A stretch of DNA of 64,000 bases from Klenkia marina (GTDB lineage Bacteria > Actinomycetota > Actinomycetes > Mycobacteriales > Geodermatophilaceae), in NCBI RefSeq assembly GCF_900101025.1, contig NZ_FMUH01000002.1, forward strand, positions 62,001 through 126,000, given 5' to 3'. Of this stretch, positions 1 to 8,291 are shown in pieces (within the stretch, counting starts at the first letter, position 1; each line of letters begins with the position of its first letter). The position numbers and the translations under genes were made by a program. The notes below the pieces were generated by a model. The model made no database searches and was not told the DNA's origin. It saw only the letters and a program-made list of their open reading frames with translations.

Positions 1-171
1 GGGGGCCACGCCGTCGTCTGCCTGCACACCGACGCCGCGGTCGACGGCGCCGAGGCGTTCTGGCGCTCGATGCCCGTGCGCGAGGTGCTCGACGAGCGCG
101 TGCCCGGCGAGGCCATGCAGACCATCCACTTCGAGGTGGACGTCGAGGCGGTGCTCACCTCGGGTCGCTGA
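1..171 (+). CDS. C-terminal fragment of an unidentified protein
   Basis: The window opens inside a reading frame that runs in frame 1 to a TGA at 169-171, giving the last 56 residues of a protein. The fragment has an A-E-A-F-W-R-S segment followed by a predicted beta strand (TIHFEVDVEAVL). This is loosely like the end of a GNAT acyltransferase, but the piece is too short for a family call. The rest of the gene lies upstream of the window. Confidence 0.5.
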   Translation, partial: GGHAVVCLHTDAAVDGAEAFWRSMPVREVLDERVPGEAMQTIHFEVDVEAVLTSGR

Positions 172-335
172 CGCTGCGTCAGGGGCCGGTCCTGCTGGGT
201 CGGCCCCGGCCGCGTGTCGCCGGCGCGGAGTACCGCGAACGGGGGAGTCCTCCTGCGCGCGCCGGGTGCGGCCCGCCGGCGGTGCGATCATGGGTTGATG
301 CGCAGGCGGGGGAAGACCATGTCGAGAGGGGGCTC

Positions 336-2219
336 GTGACCGACCGACCCGACCCCCGCGAGCCCGACGACCGCACGACCCGCATCCCCCGCGCCGACGC
401 GGCCCCGGTGCTGCCGCCGGTCCCCGGCGGTCCCGGATCGGCCGCCGAACCGCGCCGCCGCCGCCGTGCGGAGGGGGGCACGGACCCCGAGCTCGCCGCC
501 CGCGCGCGAGCCGCCGCCGGCCTGCCGCCGGTCGCTCCGACGCCGTCGACGCAGACCCGTCGTCCCTCCGCCGAGCAGGACGCGACGACCCGGCTGGCCC
601 CCGTCCCCGCCGCGAGCCGGGAGGAGGACGCCGCCCGCGGCGAGCAGGTCGCCGGCCGCCGCGAGGAAGCCTCCGCCCGCCGCGAGGACGCCGGCCCGGT
701 GGCCTCCGGGCCCGGGCGGGCGCGCAGCTTCCGCCGCGCTGCCGGGCTGACCGTCCTGGGCGCCGTCGTCCCCGGGGCCGGGCTGCTGGCCGCCGGTTGG
801 CGACGCACGGGTGTCGCCGTCCTCGCCGTGTTCGTCGTGCTGCTGGGCGGGCTGGTCTGGCTGGCCACGGCCGGGCAGCGCACGGCCGTGCGGGCCGCGG
901 TGTCCCCGCAGGTGCTGCTCGGCGTCATGGTCGGCGTCGGCGTGCTCGCGCTGCTGTGGATCGCCGTGGTGGTGCTCGGCTACCGGCTGCTGGTCCCCCG
1001 TCGGCTGTCCCCGCTGCAGCGGGGGGCCGGCGGCCTGCTCGTGCTGGCCCTCGTGGCCGGCGTCGCCACCCCGGCCGTGGCCGCCGTGCGGCTGGCCGAC
1101 GCGCAGCGCGACCTGGTCGACACCGTCTTCGCCGACGGCGAGAGCGCCACGGTGCAGGAGCCGGCCGACCCGGTGAACCCCTTCGGCGACAAGGAGCGGG
1201 TCAACGTCCTGCTGCTGGGCGGCGACGGCGGCGAGGGCCGCGACGGCGTGCGCACCGACACCGTGATCGTGGCCAGCATCGAGACCGCGACCGGCGCCAC
1301 CACCCTCTTCAGCCTGCCGCGCAACCTCGAGGACCTCCCCTTCCCGGCCGGCACCCGGCTGGCCGAGCTGTTCCCCGACGGCTTCGACGCCGGCGAGGAG
1401 AGCGAGAGCCTGCTCAACGCGGTCTACCGCAACGGCCCGGCCCTCTACCCCGACGCGCTCGGTGCCCCCAGCGACAACCCGGGTGCCGACTGGCTCAAGC
1501 TCGGCGTCGGCGAGGCCCTGGGCCTGCCCATCGACTACTACGTGCTGGTCAACCTCGACGGGTTCAGCCAGCTGGTGGACGCCCTCGGCGGCATCACGGT
1601 GAACGTCAACTACTACGTGCCGGTGGGCGGGGAGCCCTCGATCGGCACGCTGCCCGACGCATACATCGCACCCGGGCCGGACCAGGAGATGGACGGCGCC
1701 ACCGCGCTCGCCTTCGCCCGCGGCCGTTTCGGGCTGACCGACTACCAGCGCATGGACCGTCAGCGCTGCGTGCTCGACGCCATCGTCGCCGCGGCCGACC
1801 CGGTCACCCTGCTCACCCGGTACCAGCAACTGGCGGCCACCACCTCCGACATCGTCAGCACCGACGTGCCGCAGGCGGTGCTCGACGACTTCGTCGACCT
1901 CGCGTTCCTGGTCAAGGACGCCGGCATCCGCAGCGTCGTGTTCGACGACACCGTCATCACCCCGGCCTACCCGGACTACGACGCGGTGCGGGCACTGGTG
2001 CAGCAGGCCCTGGGCGCCGCCCCGGCCAGCGCGCCGGCCAGCGGTGCCCCGTCGTCCTCGGCGGCGCCCACCACGGCGGCCCCGACGACGACCGCCCCCA
2101 CCTCGGGTGCGCCGGCCAGCAGCAGCGCGCCGGTGGCCGACGTCGCCGACGCGTGCGCCTACGACCCGGTCGCCGCGCAGGCCGCAATCGACGCCGGGGA
2201 ACCCCCGACCAAGCGCTGA
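336..2219 (+). CDS. LytR-CpsA-Psr (LCP) family cell-wall ligase
   Basis: This is a 627-residue LCP protein. LCP enzymes transfer undecaprenyl-linked glycopolymers (arabinogalactan or teichoic-type polymers) onto peptidoglycan at the outer membrane face. The first 130 or so residues are Pro/Arg/Ala-rich and cytoplasmic. Several hydrophobic segments follow (about 145-255), then the LCP domain from about residue 290. It begins with NVLLLGGDGG and carries the hallmark RTDT and SLPRN motifs, whose Arg residues bind the pyrophosphate in this family. The tail (about 555-600) is an Ala/Ser/Thr/Pro-rich linker. I chose GTG 336 because a GAGAGGGGG Shine-Dalgarno sits just upstream; an in-frame GTG at 282 lacks one. 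The membrane region is longer than the single helix of classical LCP proteins. Confidence 0.9.
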   Translation: MTDRPDPREPDDRTTRIPRADAAPVLPPVPGGPGSAAEPRRRRRAEGGTDPELAARARAAAGLPPVAPTPSTQTRRPSAEQDATTRLAPVPAASREEDAARGEQVAGRREEASARREDAGPVASGPGRARSFRRAAGLTVLGAVVPGAGLLAAGWRRTGVAVLAVFVVLLGGLVWLATAGQRTAVRAAVSPQVLLGVMVGVGVLALLWIAVVVLGYRLLVPRRLSPLQRGAGGLLVLALVAGVATPAVAAVRLADAQRDLVDTVFADGESATVQEPADPVNPFGDKERVNVLLLGGDGGEGRDGVRTDTVIVASIETATGATTLFSLPRNLEDLPFPAGTRLAELFPDGFDAGEESESLLNAVYRNGPALYPDALGAPSDNPGADWLKLGVGEALGLPIDYYVLVNLDGFSQLVDALGGITVNVNYYVPVGGEPSIGTLPDAYIAPGPDQEMDGATALAFARGRFGLTDYQRMDRQRCVLDAIVAAADPVTLLTRYQQLAATTSDIVSTDVPQAVLDDFVDLAFLVKDAGIRSVVFDDTVITPAYPDYDAVRALVQQALGAAPASAPASGAPSSSAAPTTAAPTTTAPTSGAPASSSAPVADVADACAYDPVAAQAAIDAGEPPTKR

Positions 2220-2295
2220 GCAGCCGCTCTGCGGGGCGTGCCGCGAGGTCGTGTCGGCGGGCCGCCGGGCGTACGAGGTGCACCATGATCGGGCG

Positions 2296-3126
2296 GTGCA
2301 CTGGACGAGAACGTTCCGCTCGGCCCCGCCGTTCGTGGGAGCCCTCCTGCTCGGGGCCCTGGCCCTGCTCGACTTCGTGGCCCCGACCGGCCGGTGGTGG
2401 GCCGAGCACCCCATGTCCGCGGCCGGGCTCACGGCCCTCGTGGGCTTCGCTGCGGCCGGGTTCTTCCTCGACGGGTGGCTGCAGGAGCGCGAAGCCCGCC
2501 GGCTGAAGCGGGTGTCCACCGTCGCCTACCGCTCCCTGGCGCAGTTCGTGAACGACGCCGGCCGCCATGTCGTCGGCCCGGTGAGCGGAGCCGACCTGTC
2601 GGCGTTGGGCATACCCGGGGCTGCGCCCGAGGACGTCGTCCGGTTCAGGGGCCGCCTGCGCGATCACGGCCTCGCGGTCGAGTTCAGGGAGCTCAGCGGA
2701 TCGTGGTCGGCTTCGGCGGACGAGGTCGACGACCGGCTCGCGGTCCTCCTGGGCGACACCGGATTCGTGCAGGACCTGTTCCTCGCCGTCGCCAGGTCCC
2801 GCCGTCGGTTGCAGGAGGGCACCGCGCTGTGGGCCCCGGTCATGCTCACCTCGCGCAACTGCGCGGACGACCTCGGCCGACTCCAGGAGGTCACCGACGA
2901 GCTGGAGCTGTTGCAGGAACGCCTCCGTGCGAGCGGGCTGGTCGGTCTCGTCCCGCTCGTCGACCTGCGAACGGTCGAGTGGGCCCACGACGTCCGGGCC
3001 CAGTACCTCACGACGATCCGGTGCTACGAACGGCTGCGGGACGACTTCGCCCGGCTCTCCGCGCTGCCGAGCGATGCCGTCGTCCGGCGGCGGAGCAGGC
3101 TGCCGGTGGAGGTGCCAGCAGCCTGA
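2296..3126 (+). CDS. predicted membrane protein of unknown function
   Basis: A 276-residue protein with two N-terminal hydrophobic segments (about residues 10-30 and 38-58) and a long cytoplasmic part rich in charged helices (about 60-265). I recognise no enzyme motif. The region around LQEVTDELELLQERL (about 200-215) could form a short coiled coil. The GTG start at 2296 is supported by a CATGAT box at 2284-2289 exactly six bases upstream and no Shine-Dalgarno, so the mRNA is probably leaderless. It could be a membrane-anchored scaffold or sensor, but nothing in the sequence decides this. Confidence 0.6.
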   Translation: MHWTRTFRSAPPFVGALLLGALALLDFVAPTGRWWAEHPMSAAGLTALVGFAAAGFFLDGWLQEREARRLKRVSTVAYRSLAQFVNDAGRHVVGPVSGADLSALGIPGAAPEDVVRFRGRLRDHGLAVEFRELSGSWSASADEVDDRLAVLLGDTGFVQDLFLAVARSRRRLQEGTALWAPVMLTSRNCADDLGRLQEVTDELELLQERLRASGLVGLVPLVDLRTVEWAHDVRAQYLTTIRCYERLRDDFARLSALPSDAVVRRRSRLPVEVPAA

Positions 3127-3157
3127 CGGGACGCCGGGGGCTGGCCGCCCGGGGAGC

Positions 3158-3634
3158 TCAGGGCTCGTCGACGGCGGCCAGCACCACCGGGTCGGCGCAC
3201 CCGGCCGCGAAGCCCGCGATGCGCCGGCGGATGTCGCGGCCCAGCACGACCTGGCCGGTCCGCTCGACCAACGGCGCCGCCCAGCGGGGCCGGCAGCGGA
3301 ACACGTAGCGCCAGACCGCGCGGGTGCCACCGCCGGGCGCGGGGGTGAAGCGCCAGCTGCCGGCGAAGACCTCGAAGAACCACGGGCCCTCGGTCATCCG
3401 CATGCCGACGTGGGAGCCGGGGGACCAGCTCACGTACTCGCTGACCATGCGCAGGCGGTGCCGGGAGGTCGTCGCCGTCCGCACCCCCCTGCCCGGCGCG
3501 GTCGCGCCGTCGAGGAAGTGCTGTTCGCGGACGAACGGGTCCCACCGGTAGCGGGTGGCACCGGTGGTCTGGGAGACCGCGAAGGCGGTCCCCGGGTCGA
3601 GCGGGACGACCACCTCGGCGGTCACCTGCGCCAC
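3158..3634 (-). CDS. SRPBCC (START-like) family protein
   Basis: A 158-residue protein with the layout of a polyketide cyclase/START-like ligand-binding fold: an N-terminal strand (VTAEVVVPLDPGTAF), a WDPFV segment, then paired strands (EYVSWSPGSHVGMRM, WFFEVFAGSWRFTP) and a C-terminal amphipathic helix. Members bind hydrophobic ligands or act as small cyclases and dehydratases; no specific substrate can be read. It starts at a GTG three bases after the stop of the EIIB gene, so the two are probably translated from one mRNA even though their functions look unrelated. Confidence 0.75.
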   Translation of the reverse strand: MAQVTAEVVVPLDPGTAFAVSQTTGATRYRWDPFVREQHFLDGATAPGRGVRTATTSRHRLRMVSEYVSWSPGSHVGMRMTEGPWFFEVFAGSWRFTPAPGGGTRAVWRYVFRCRPRWAAPLVERTGQVVLGRDIRRRIAGFAAGCADPVVLAAVDEP

Positions 3635-3637
3635 GGG

Positions 3638-3940
3638 TCAGCCCTGGATCGGGGCCCCGGAGTTGATGGCCTCGACCAGGTCGGCGACGGCGGGGTCGCC
3701 GATCACGCGGTCGTAGGCGATGACCGGTCGGCCGCCGGCGGTCTCGCGCACCCGGTCGGCCAGCTTGTCGTGGGTGAGGACGACGTCGGCGTCGGCCGGG
3801 ATGGCGTCGACCGGGCTGTGCTCGACCACCACGCCGTCCAGGCGCTTGCGCAGCTGCACGCTCATCAGGACGCTGCTGGCCATCCCGGCGTCGCAGGCGA
3901 TGACGAGCTTGCGGACGGTGGTTCCCTCGATCGTGGGCAT
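3638..3940 (-). CDS. stand-alone PTS EIIB domain, mannitol-like
   Basis: A 100-residue single-domain EIIB of the phosphotransferase system. The N-terminus KLVIACDAGMASS carries the phosphorylatable Cys (about residue 15) followed by the phosphate loop, as in the EIIB domain of MtlA-type permeases. EIIB receives phosphate from EIIA and passes it to sugar in EIIC. No EIIA, EIIC or HPr gene occurs in this window, so its partners must lie elsewhere or it may act as a regulator. The ATG at 3940 is chosen because AGGAG lies about 12 bases upstream; an earlier in-frame start at 4012 would add 24 unrelated residues. It is transcribed away from the aldehyde dehydrogenase gene. Confidence 0.8.
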   Translation of the reverse strand: MPTIEGTTVRKLVIACDAGMASSVLMSVQLRKRLDGVVVEHSPVDAIPADADVVLTHDKLADRVRETAGGRPVIAYDRVIGDPAVADLVEAINSGAPIQG

Positions 3941-4011
3941 GGCGGTGCGAACTCCTAGTGGTGGATGAGGTCCCATTCTCCACCGCATCGGCAACTGTGA
4001 CGGTCTTCTCA

Positions 4012-4031
4012 ACCGTGATCGCGGTCACGGT
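4012..4031. promoter_or_regulatory. inverted repeat, likely operator between EIIB and aldehyde dehydrogenase genes
   Basis: ACCGTGA, six bases, then TCACGGT form a perfect 7-base inverted repeat. It lies in the divergent spacer, 32 bases before the dehydrogenase ATG at 4064 and 71 bases before the EIIB start, where a dimeric repressor could control one or both genes. No cognate regulator is adjacent. Confidence 0.4.
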
Positions 4032-4063
4032 GCAGGTCTGGACCAGGCTGGCAGAGTGCCGCC

Positions 4064-5617
4064 ATGACGACGACGTCGCTCCACGTGAAACCCGGCACCG
4101 AGTGGGCCGCGGTCCTGGGCCGGGCCGCGCACCGCACCCCCGAGGCCTTCGGCACCGACCGGTTGCACAACCTGGTCGACGGGTCGTGGCGGCCGATCGG
4201 GGATCCCGAGACCCTCGTCTCCCCGGTGGACGGCTCGAAGCTGATCGGGCTGCCCAAGGTGTCGGCCGGCGAGGCGCAGCACGCCGTCCTGGCCTCGGCC
4301 GCCGCCCACCGGGCCTGGGCGACCACTCCCGTGGCCGAGCGCAAGGCCAGGGTCACCGCCGCGGTCGACGCCATGGCCGACGCCCGCGACGACCTCGCGC
4401 TGCTGCTGGCCTGGGAGATCGGCAAGCCCTGGAAGCTGGCCTGCGCCGACGTCGACCGGGCGCTGGACGGGGTGCGCTGGTACGTCGAGGAGATCGACGG
4501 GATGCTGGGCGACCGCACCCCGCTCGACGGGCCGGTCTCCAACATCGCCAGCTGGAACTACCCCATGTCGGTGCTGGTGCACGCCGAGCTGGTGCAGCTG
4601 CTGGCCGGGAACGCCGTCATCGCCAAGACGCCGTCCCAGGGCGGGGCGACCTGCCTGACGCTCGCCCACGCGCTCATGGCGCGGGAGGGCCTGCCGGTCA
4701 CGCTGCTCTCGGGCGGCGGCGCGGAGCTCTCGAGCGTGCTGGTGCGCTCGCCCGAGGTGGGCGCACTGGCCTTCGTCGGCGGGCGGTCGAACGGCGGCAA
4801 GGTGGCCGCGGGCCTCCTGGACACCGGCAAGCGGCACATGCTCGAGCAGGAGGGCCTCAACGCCTGGGGCATCTGGGAGTTCTCCGACTGGGACGGCCTG
4901 GCCGCGCACCTGAAGAAGGGCTTCGAGTACGGCAAGCAGCGCTGCACCGCCTACCCGCGCTACGTGGTGCAGCGTGAGCTGGTCGACCAGTTCCTGGCCA
5001 CCTACCTGCCGGTGGTGCAGTCGCTGCGGTTCGGCCACCCCCTCGCGGTCGAGAGCGACGACGACGACCTGCCGGTGCTGGACTTCGGCCCGGTGATCAG
5101 CGCGGGCAAGGCCACCGAGCTGCGCGACCGGGTCGCGGACAGCATGCACCGGGGCGCGGTCCCGCTCTGGCGGGGCTCGCTGGCCGACGGCCGGTTCATC
5201 GCCGGCCAGGACACCTCGGCCTACGTCGCCCCGGCCGCCCTGCTCTCACCCGGCGGCGCCTCGGCGCTCATGCACTCCGAGCCGTTCGGGCCGGTGGACA
5301 CCATCGTGGTCGTCGACAGCGAGGCCGAGCTGCTGGCCCAGATGAACGCCTCCAACGGTGCGCTCGTGGCCTCGCTGGCCTGCGACGACGAGGACAAGGC
5401 ACACCGGCTGGCCCGCGAGGTGCAGGCGTTCAAGGTCGGCATCAACAAGCCCCGGTCGAGGGGTGACCGGGCCGAGCCCTTCGGCGGCCGCGGCGCCTCG
5501 TGGCTGGGCTGCTTCGTCGGTGGCGAGCTGCTGGTGCAGGCGGTCACCCAGGGCCCGGCGGGGGAGCTGCTGTACGGCAACTTCCCCGAGCACTCGCGCT
5601 ACCCGGCGTCCATCTGA
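4064..5617 (+). CDS. aldehyde dehydrogenase family protein
   Basis: A 517-residue NAD(P)-dependent aldehyde dehydrogenase. The Rossmann region carries NIASWNYPMSVLVH (about 163-176), the position of the usual cofactor/oxyanion Asn motif. The general base Glu is in LEQEGLNA (about 265) and the catalytic Cys is in YGKQRCTAYPR (about 293). These contexts differ from the textbook LELGGK and GQxC motifs, so this is a divergent subgroup and the aldehyde cannot be named. ATG 4064 is preceded by CAGAGT at 4052-4057 with six bases between, suggesting a leaderless start. A parS-like site overlaps codons 5-10. The gene ends eight bases from the convergent lacI-type gene. Confidence 0.85.
   Translation: MTTTSLHVKPGTEWAAVLGRAAHRTPEAFGTDRLHNLVDGSWRPIGDPETLVSPVDGSKLIGLPKVSAGEAQHAVLASAAAHRAWATTPVAERKARVTAAVDAMADARDDLALLLAWEIGKPWKLACADVDRALDGVRWYVEEIDGMLGDRTPLDGPVSNIASWNYPMSVLVHAELVQLLAGNAVIAKTPSQGGATCLTLAHALMAREGLPVTLLSGGGAELSSVLVRSPEVGALAFVGGRSNGGKVAAGLLDTGKRHMLEQEGLNAWGIWEFSDWDGLAAHLKKGFEYGKQRCTAYPRYVVQRELVDQFLATYLPVVQSLRFGHPLAVESDDDDLPVLDFGPVISAGKATELRDRVADSMHRGAVPLWRGSLADGRFIAGQDTSAYVAPAALLSPGGASALMHSEPFGPVDTIVVVDSEAELLAQMNASNGALVASLACDDEDKAHRLAREVQAFKVGINKPRSRGDRAEPFGGRGASWLGCFVGGELLVQAVTQGPAGELLYGNFPEHSRYPASI
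4078..4091. other. parS-like centromere site 1
   Basis: GCTCCACGTGAAAC differs from the ParB-binding consensus GTTYCACGTGAAAC only at position 2 (and uses C at the Y position). It lies in the start of the aldehyde dehydrogenase gene and uses the Lys codon AAA, which is rare in this GC-rich DNA, suggesting selection on DNA rather than protein. Similar sites lie at 25543 and 44486. Confidence 0.5.
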
Positions 5618-5624
5618 CCGGGGG

Positions 5625-6662
5625 TCAGTGCAGGGGGGCGGTGGACGAGCGGGTCACCAAGCGGCAGGGGTAGGACTCGACGCCGTGACCGGCCCGGCCC
5701 TCGATGGCCGAGGCCAGTCGCAGCGCGGCGACGCGGCCCAGGTTCTCCAGTGCGGGGTCGATGGTCGTGAGCGGCGGTCGTGATCCCGTGGCCAGCACCT
5801 CCCAGTTGTCGAACCCGATGACGGCGACCTCCTCGGGCACCCGCTTGCCCGCTTCGAGCAGGGCGTCGAGCACCCCGCGGGCGATCTGGTCGGATCCGGC
5901 GAACACCGCGTCGAGCGCCGGTTCGCGGTCGAGCAACAGCCGGGTGGCCCCGCGGCCCCAGGCCTCGCTCCAGCTGTCGTACATGACCTCGCCGCCGGCC
6001 AGGGTCAGCCCCTCCTCGGCCAGTCGCTCGACAGCACCGCGGGCCCGGTCGTGCGAGGCGCCGTACGTGGGGTCGCCGGTGACGTGCGCGATGGTGCGGC
6101 GGCCGCAGCGGATGAGGTGGTCGACGGCCAGGCGACCGCCGGCGACGTCGTCGGCCACCACCGACATGTCCTGCGGGTCGTCGGAGGGGGCGTAGGCGTA
6201 CACGACCGGCACCCCGAGGTCCTGGCCCAGCGACGGGCGCGGGTCGGGCTGGGCGCCCACGACGATCAGCCCGTCGACCCGGCGGGAGAGCAGGGCGCGC
6301 AGGTGGTGCTGCTGGCGGATGTGGTCGTCGCGGGCATCGGCCAGCAGCACCGACATCTTCTCCGAGCCGAAGGCGTCCTCGGCGCCGCGCAGCACCGGCA
6401 TGCTGAACCGGCCGACCAGGTCGGAGGTCAGCAACCCGACCGTGCCGCTGCGCTGGGCGACCATGCCCTGGGCCAGGGCGTTGGGCGAGAAGTTCAGGGC
6501 GTCGGCCGCCGACTGCACGCGCTGGCGGGTCGCGGCCCCCACGTGCTGGCGGTTGTTGAGCGCCTTGGACGCCGTCGCGATCGACACCCCGGCCATGGAG
6601 GCGACGTCCTTGAGGGTCGGCGGACGCCCACGGCGGTGCGGGGCGACCTCGTCGACGGACAT
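5625..6662 (-). CDS. LacI-family transcriptional repressor of the adjacent sugar operon
   Basis: A 345-residue LacI/GalR regulator. Residues 16-62 are the DNA-binding head (TLKDVASMAGVSIATASKAL, then a hinge helix near FSPNALAQGM). Residues about 70-340 form the periplasmic-binding-protein-like sensor (VGLLTSDLVGRFSMPVLRG onward). GGGAGGAG lies just upstream of the ATG. It is divergent from a sugar ABC importer and a GH127 arabinofuranosidase, and a canonical LacI-type operator sits on that operon's promoter. The inducer is therefore probably an arabinose-containing saccharide; this is inferred from context. Confidence 0.92.
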   Translation of the reverse strand: MSVDEVAPHRRGRPPTLKDVASMAGVSIATASKALNNRQHVGAATRQRVQSAADALNFSPNALAQGMVAQRSGTVGLLTSDLVGRFSMPVLRGAEDAFGSEKMSVLLADARDDHIRQQHHLRALLSRRVDGLIVVGAQPDPRPSLGQDLGVPVVYAYAPSDDPQDMSVVADDVAGGRLAVDHLIRCGRRTIAHVTGDPTYGASHDRARGAVERLAEEGLTLAGGEVMYDSWSEAWGRGATRLLLDREPALDAVFAGSDQIARGVLDALLEAGKRVPEEVAVIGFDNWEVLATGSRPPLTTIDPALENLGRVAALRLASAIEGRAGHGVESYPCRLVTRSSTAPLH

Positions 6663-6724
6663 CGCACTCCTCCCGGCTCCCCGGCGCGGCGTCGGGGACG
6701 CTGCGAAGACTAGCGCGAAGGTGC

Positions 6725-6753
6725 TTGACGTGGGTCGCGGACCGCACTACTTT
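6725..6753 (+). promoter_or_regulatory. sigma-70-type promoter of the arabinoside ABC/GH127 operon
   Basis: TTGACG (6725-6730), a 17-base spacer and TACTTT (6748-6753) form a good housekeeping promoter. Transcription should begin near 6760, inside the LacI-type operator, leaving a 5' leader of about 150 bases before the ATG at 6912. The leader holds a small hairpin (CCCCAG at 6800-6805 with CTGGGG at 6810-6815). Confidence 0.75.
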
Positions 6754-6756
6754 CCG

Positions 6757-6766
6757 AAAACGTTTT
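6757..6766. promoter_or_regulatory. LacI-family operator
   Basis: AAAACGTTTT is a perfect palindrome with the central CG typical of LacI/GalR operators and is AT-rich in otherwise GC-rich DNA. It sits directly after the -10 box, over the expected transcription start, so bound repressor would block initiation. The divergent LacI-type gene is the obvious ligand. Confidence 0.8.
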
Positions 6767-6911
6767 AGCGACGTGGATCACGACAGCGGCGACGGGCTTC
6801 CCCAGAAAGCTGGGGGAGTGCGACGCACGCGGCACCGGAGACCGGCGCTGGACCGAAACGGGTTTCTGATGTCGGAGCGGCGCTCGCCGCGAACAGGAAG
6901 GCACGACGACG

Positions 6912-8216
6912 ATGACGTGGACACCACGCCGCCGCACCGCCCGCTGGGGCGCGCTCCTCGCGGCCGCCAGCATGACCGCCGCACTCGCCGCATGCGGTGG
7001 GTCCGCCGAACCCGCCGCAGCCGGTGACCCGTCCAACGTCGAGGGCGTCGACGACGGCACCACCCTCACGCTGTGGACCCGGGCACCGTTGGAGTCCCAG
7101 GCCAAGGCGCTCGTGGATGCCTACAACTCCAGCCACGAGAACCAGGTCGAGCTGACCGTCGTGCCCAACGACGACTACGTCGCCAAGGTCGGTGCGGCCG
7201 CCGGCTCCGGCAGCCTGCCGGACCTCTTCGCCGCCGACGTCGTCTACCTGCCGAACTGGACCTCGCAGGGGCTGTTCAGCGACCTGACCGAGCGCATCGG
7301 CAACCTGGACTACGCCGACCAGATCAACCAGTCCGTGCTGGACGCCGGCACCTACGAGGACGAGCAGTACGTGCTGCCCTTCGTGCTGGACCTGTCGGTG
7401 ATGTTCTACAACAAGGACCTCTACCGCGAGGCCGGTCTGGACCCGGAGCAGGGCCCCACCACCCTGCAGGAGTTCCGCGACCAGGCCCTGGCGATCCAGG
7501 CGCTGAACAAGCCCGACACCTACGGCACCTACTTCGGCGGCAACTGCGGTGGCTGCGGGGTCTTCACCTGGTTCCCCATGATGTGGGCCAGCGGCGAGCA
7601 GGTGCTCGAGGACGACGGGACCACCGCCGACCTGGCCAGCGACACCGCCCAGCAGGTCTACGGCATCTGGCGTGACCTGGCCGACGCCGGGGCCATCGCC
7701 CCCGGTGCCGCCGACGAGACCGGGGCCACCTGGACCGCGGCCTTCCAGCAGGGCCAGGTCGGGGTCATGCCCTACCCGGCCACCCTGCTGCAGACCGCCA
7801 GCGAGACCGTCGACGTCGGCGTCACGGCGATCCCCGGTGTCGACGGGGGCGAGTCCACCTTCGTGGGCGGCGACGGACTGGGCATCAGCAAGGACTCCGA
7901 GCACCCCGACCAGGCGTGGAACTTCCAGCAGTGGCTGATGAGCGAGGCGGCCCAGGTCGACGTGCTGGCCAAGAACAACGTGACCCCGGCCCGCTCGGAC
8001 TTCCTGGACAACCAGTACGCCACCGACCCCCGGGTCCAGCTGATCAACCAGGTCTCCGCCGCACCGGACAGCCAGACCCCGATCGCGCTGAACTTCCAGC
8101 AGGCGTTCAACGCCGTCGGCAGCCCGTGGTCCACCTTGTTCCGCAACCAGGTCTTCGGGGACGCCTCGACGCTCGACGAGGACAACCAGGCCATCACCGA
8201 CGTGCTCCAGCAGTAG
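6912..8216 (+). CDS. sugar ABC transporter substrate-binding lipoprotein
   Basis: A 434-residue family 1 extracellular solute-binding protein. The signal peptide ends in a lipobox (ALAAC, Cys near residue 27), so the mature protein is lipid-anchored outside the membrane. The body has the usual TLTLWTRAPLESQAK opening, a DLFAADVVYLPNW segment and a C-terminal EHPDQAWNFQQWL motif typical of oligosaccharide binders. It is first in an operon with two permeases and a GH127 enzyme; no ATPase gene is present, so a shared MsmK-like ATPase encoded elsewhere must energise it. Substrate, by context, is a plant arabinoside or its oligosaccharide. Confidence 0.92.
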   Translation: MTWTPRRRTARWGALLAAASMTAALAACGGSAEPAAAGDPSNVEGVDDGTTLTLWTRAPLESQAKALVDAYNSSHENQVELTVVPNDDYVAKVGAAAGSGSLPDLFAADVVYLPNWTSQGLFSDLTERIGNLDYADQINQSVLDAGTYEDEQYVLPFVLDLSVMFYNKDLYREAGLDPEQGPTTLQEFRDQALAIQALNKPDTYGTYFGGNCGGCGVFTWFPMMWASGEQVLEDDGTTADLASDTAQQVYGIWRDLADAGAIAPGAADETGATWTAAFQQGQVGVMPYPATLLQTASETVDVGVTAIPGVDGGESTFVGGDGLGISKDSEHPDQAWNFQQWLMSEAAQVDVLAKNNVTPARSDFLDNQYATDPRVQLINQVSAAPDSQTPIALNFQQAFNAVGSPWSTLFRNQVFGDASTLDEDNQAITDVLQQ

Positions 8217-8223
8217 CTCGGCC

Positions 8224-8258
8224 GCGGTGCCGCCGGCCCCGCCGGCCGGCGGCACCGC
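8224..8258 (+). terminator. intra-operon hairpin after the substrate-binding protein gene
   Basis: A perfect 15-base stem (8224-8238 with 8244-8258) and a 5-base loop lie eight bases after the binding-protein stop and before the permease genes. There is no U tract. Such hairpins protect the upstream mRNA or attenuate transcription, giving more binding protein than permease. Confidence 0.7.
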
Positions 8259-8291
8259 ACCGTTCCACCCCCACCGACCAGGAGGACCCCC

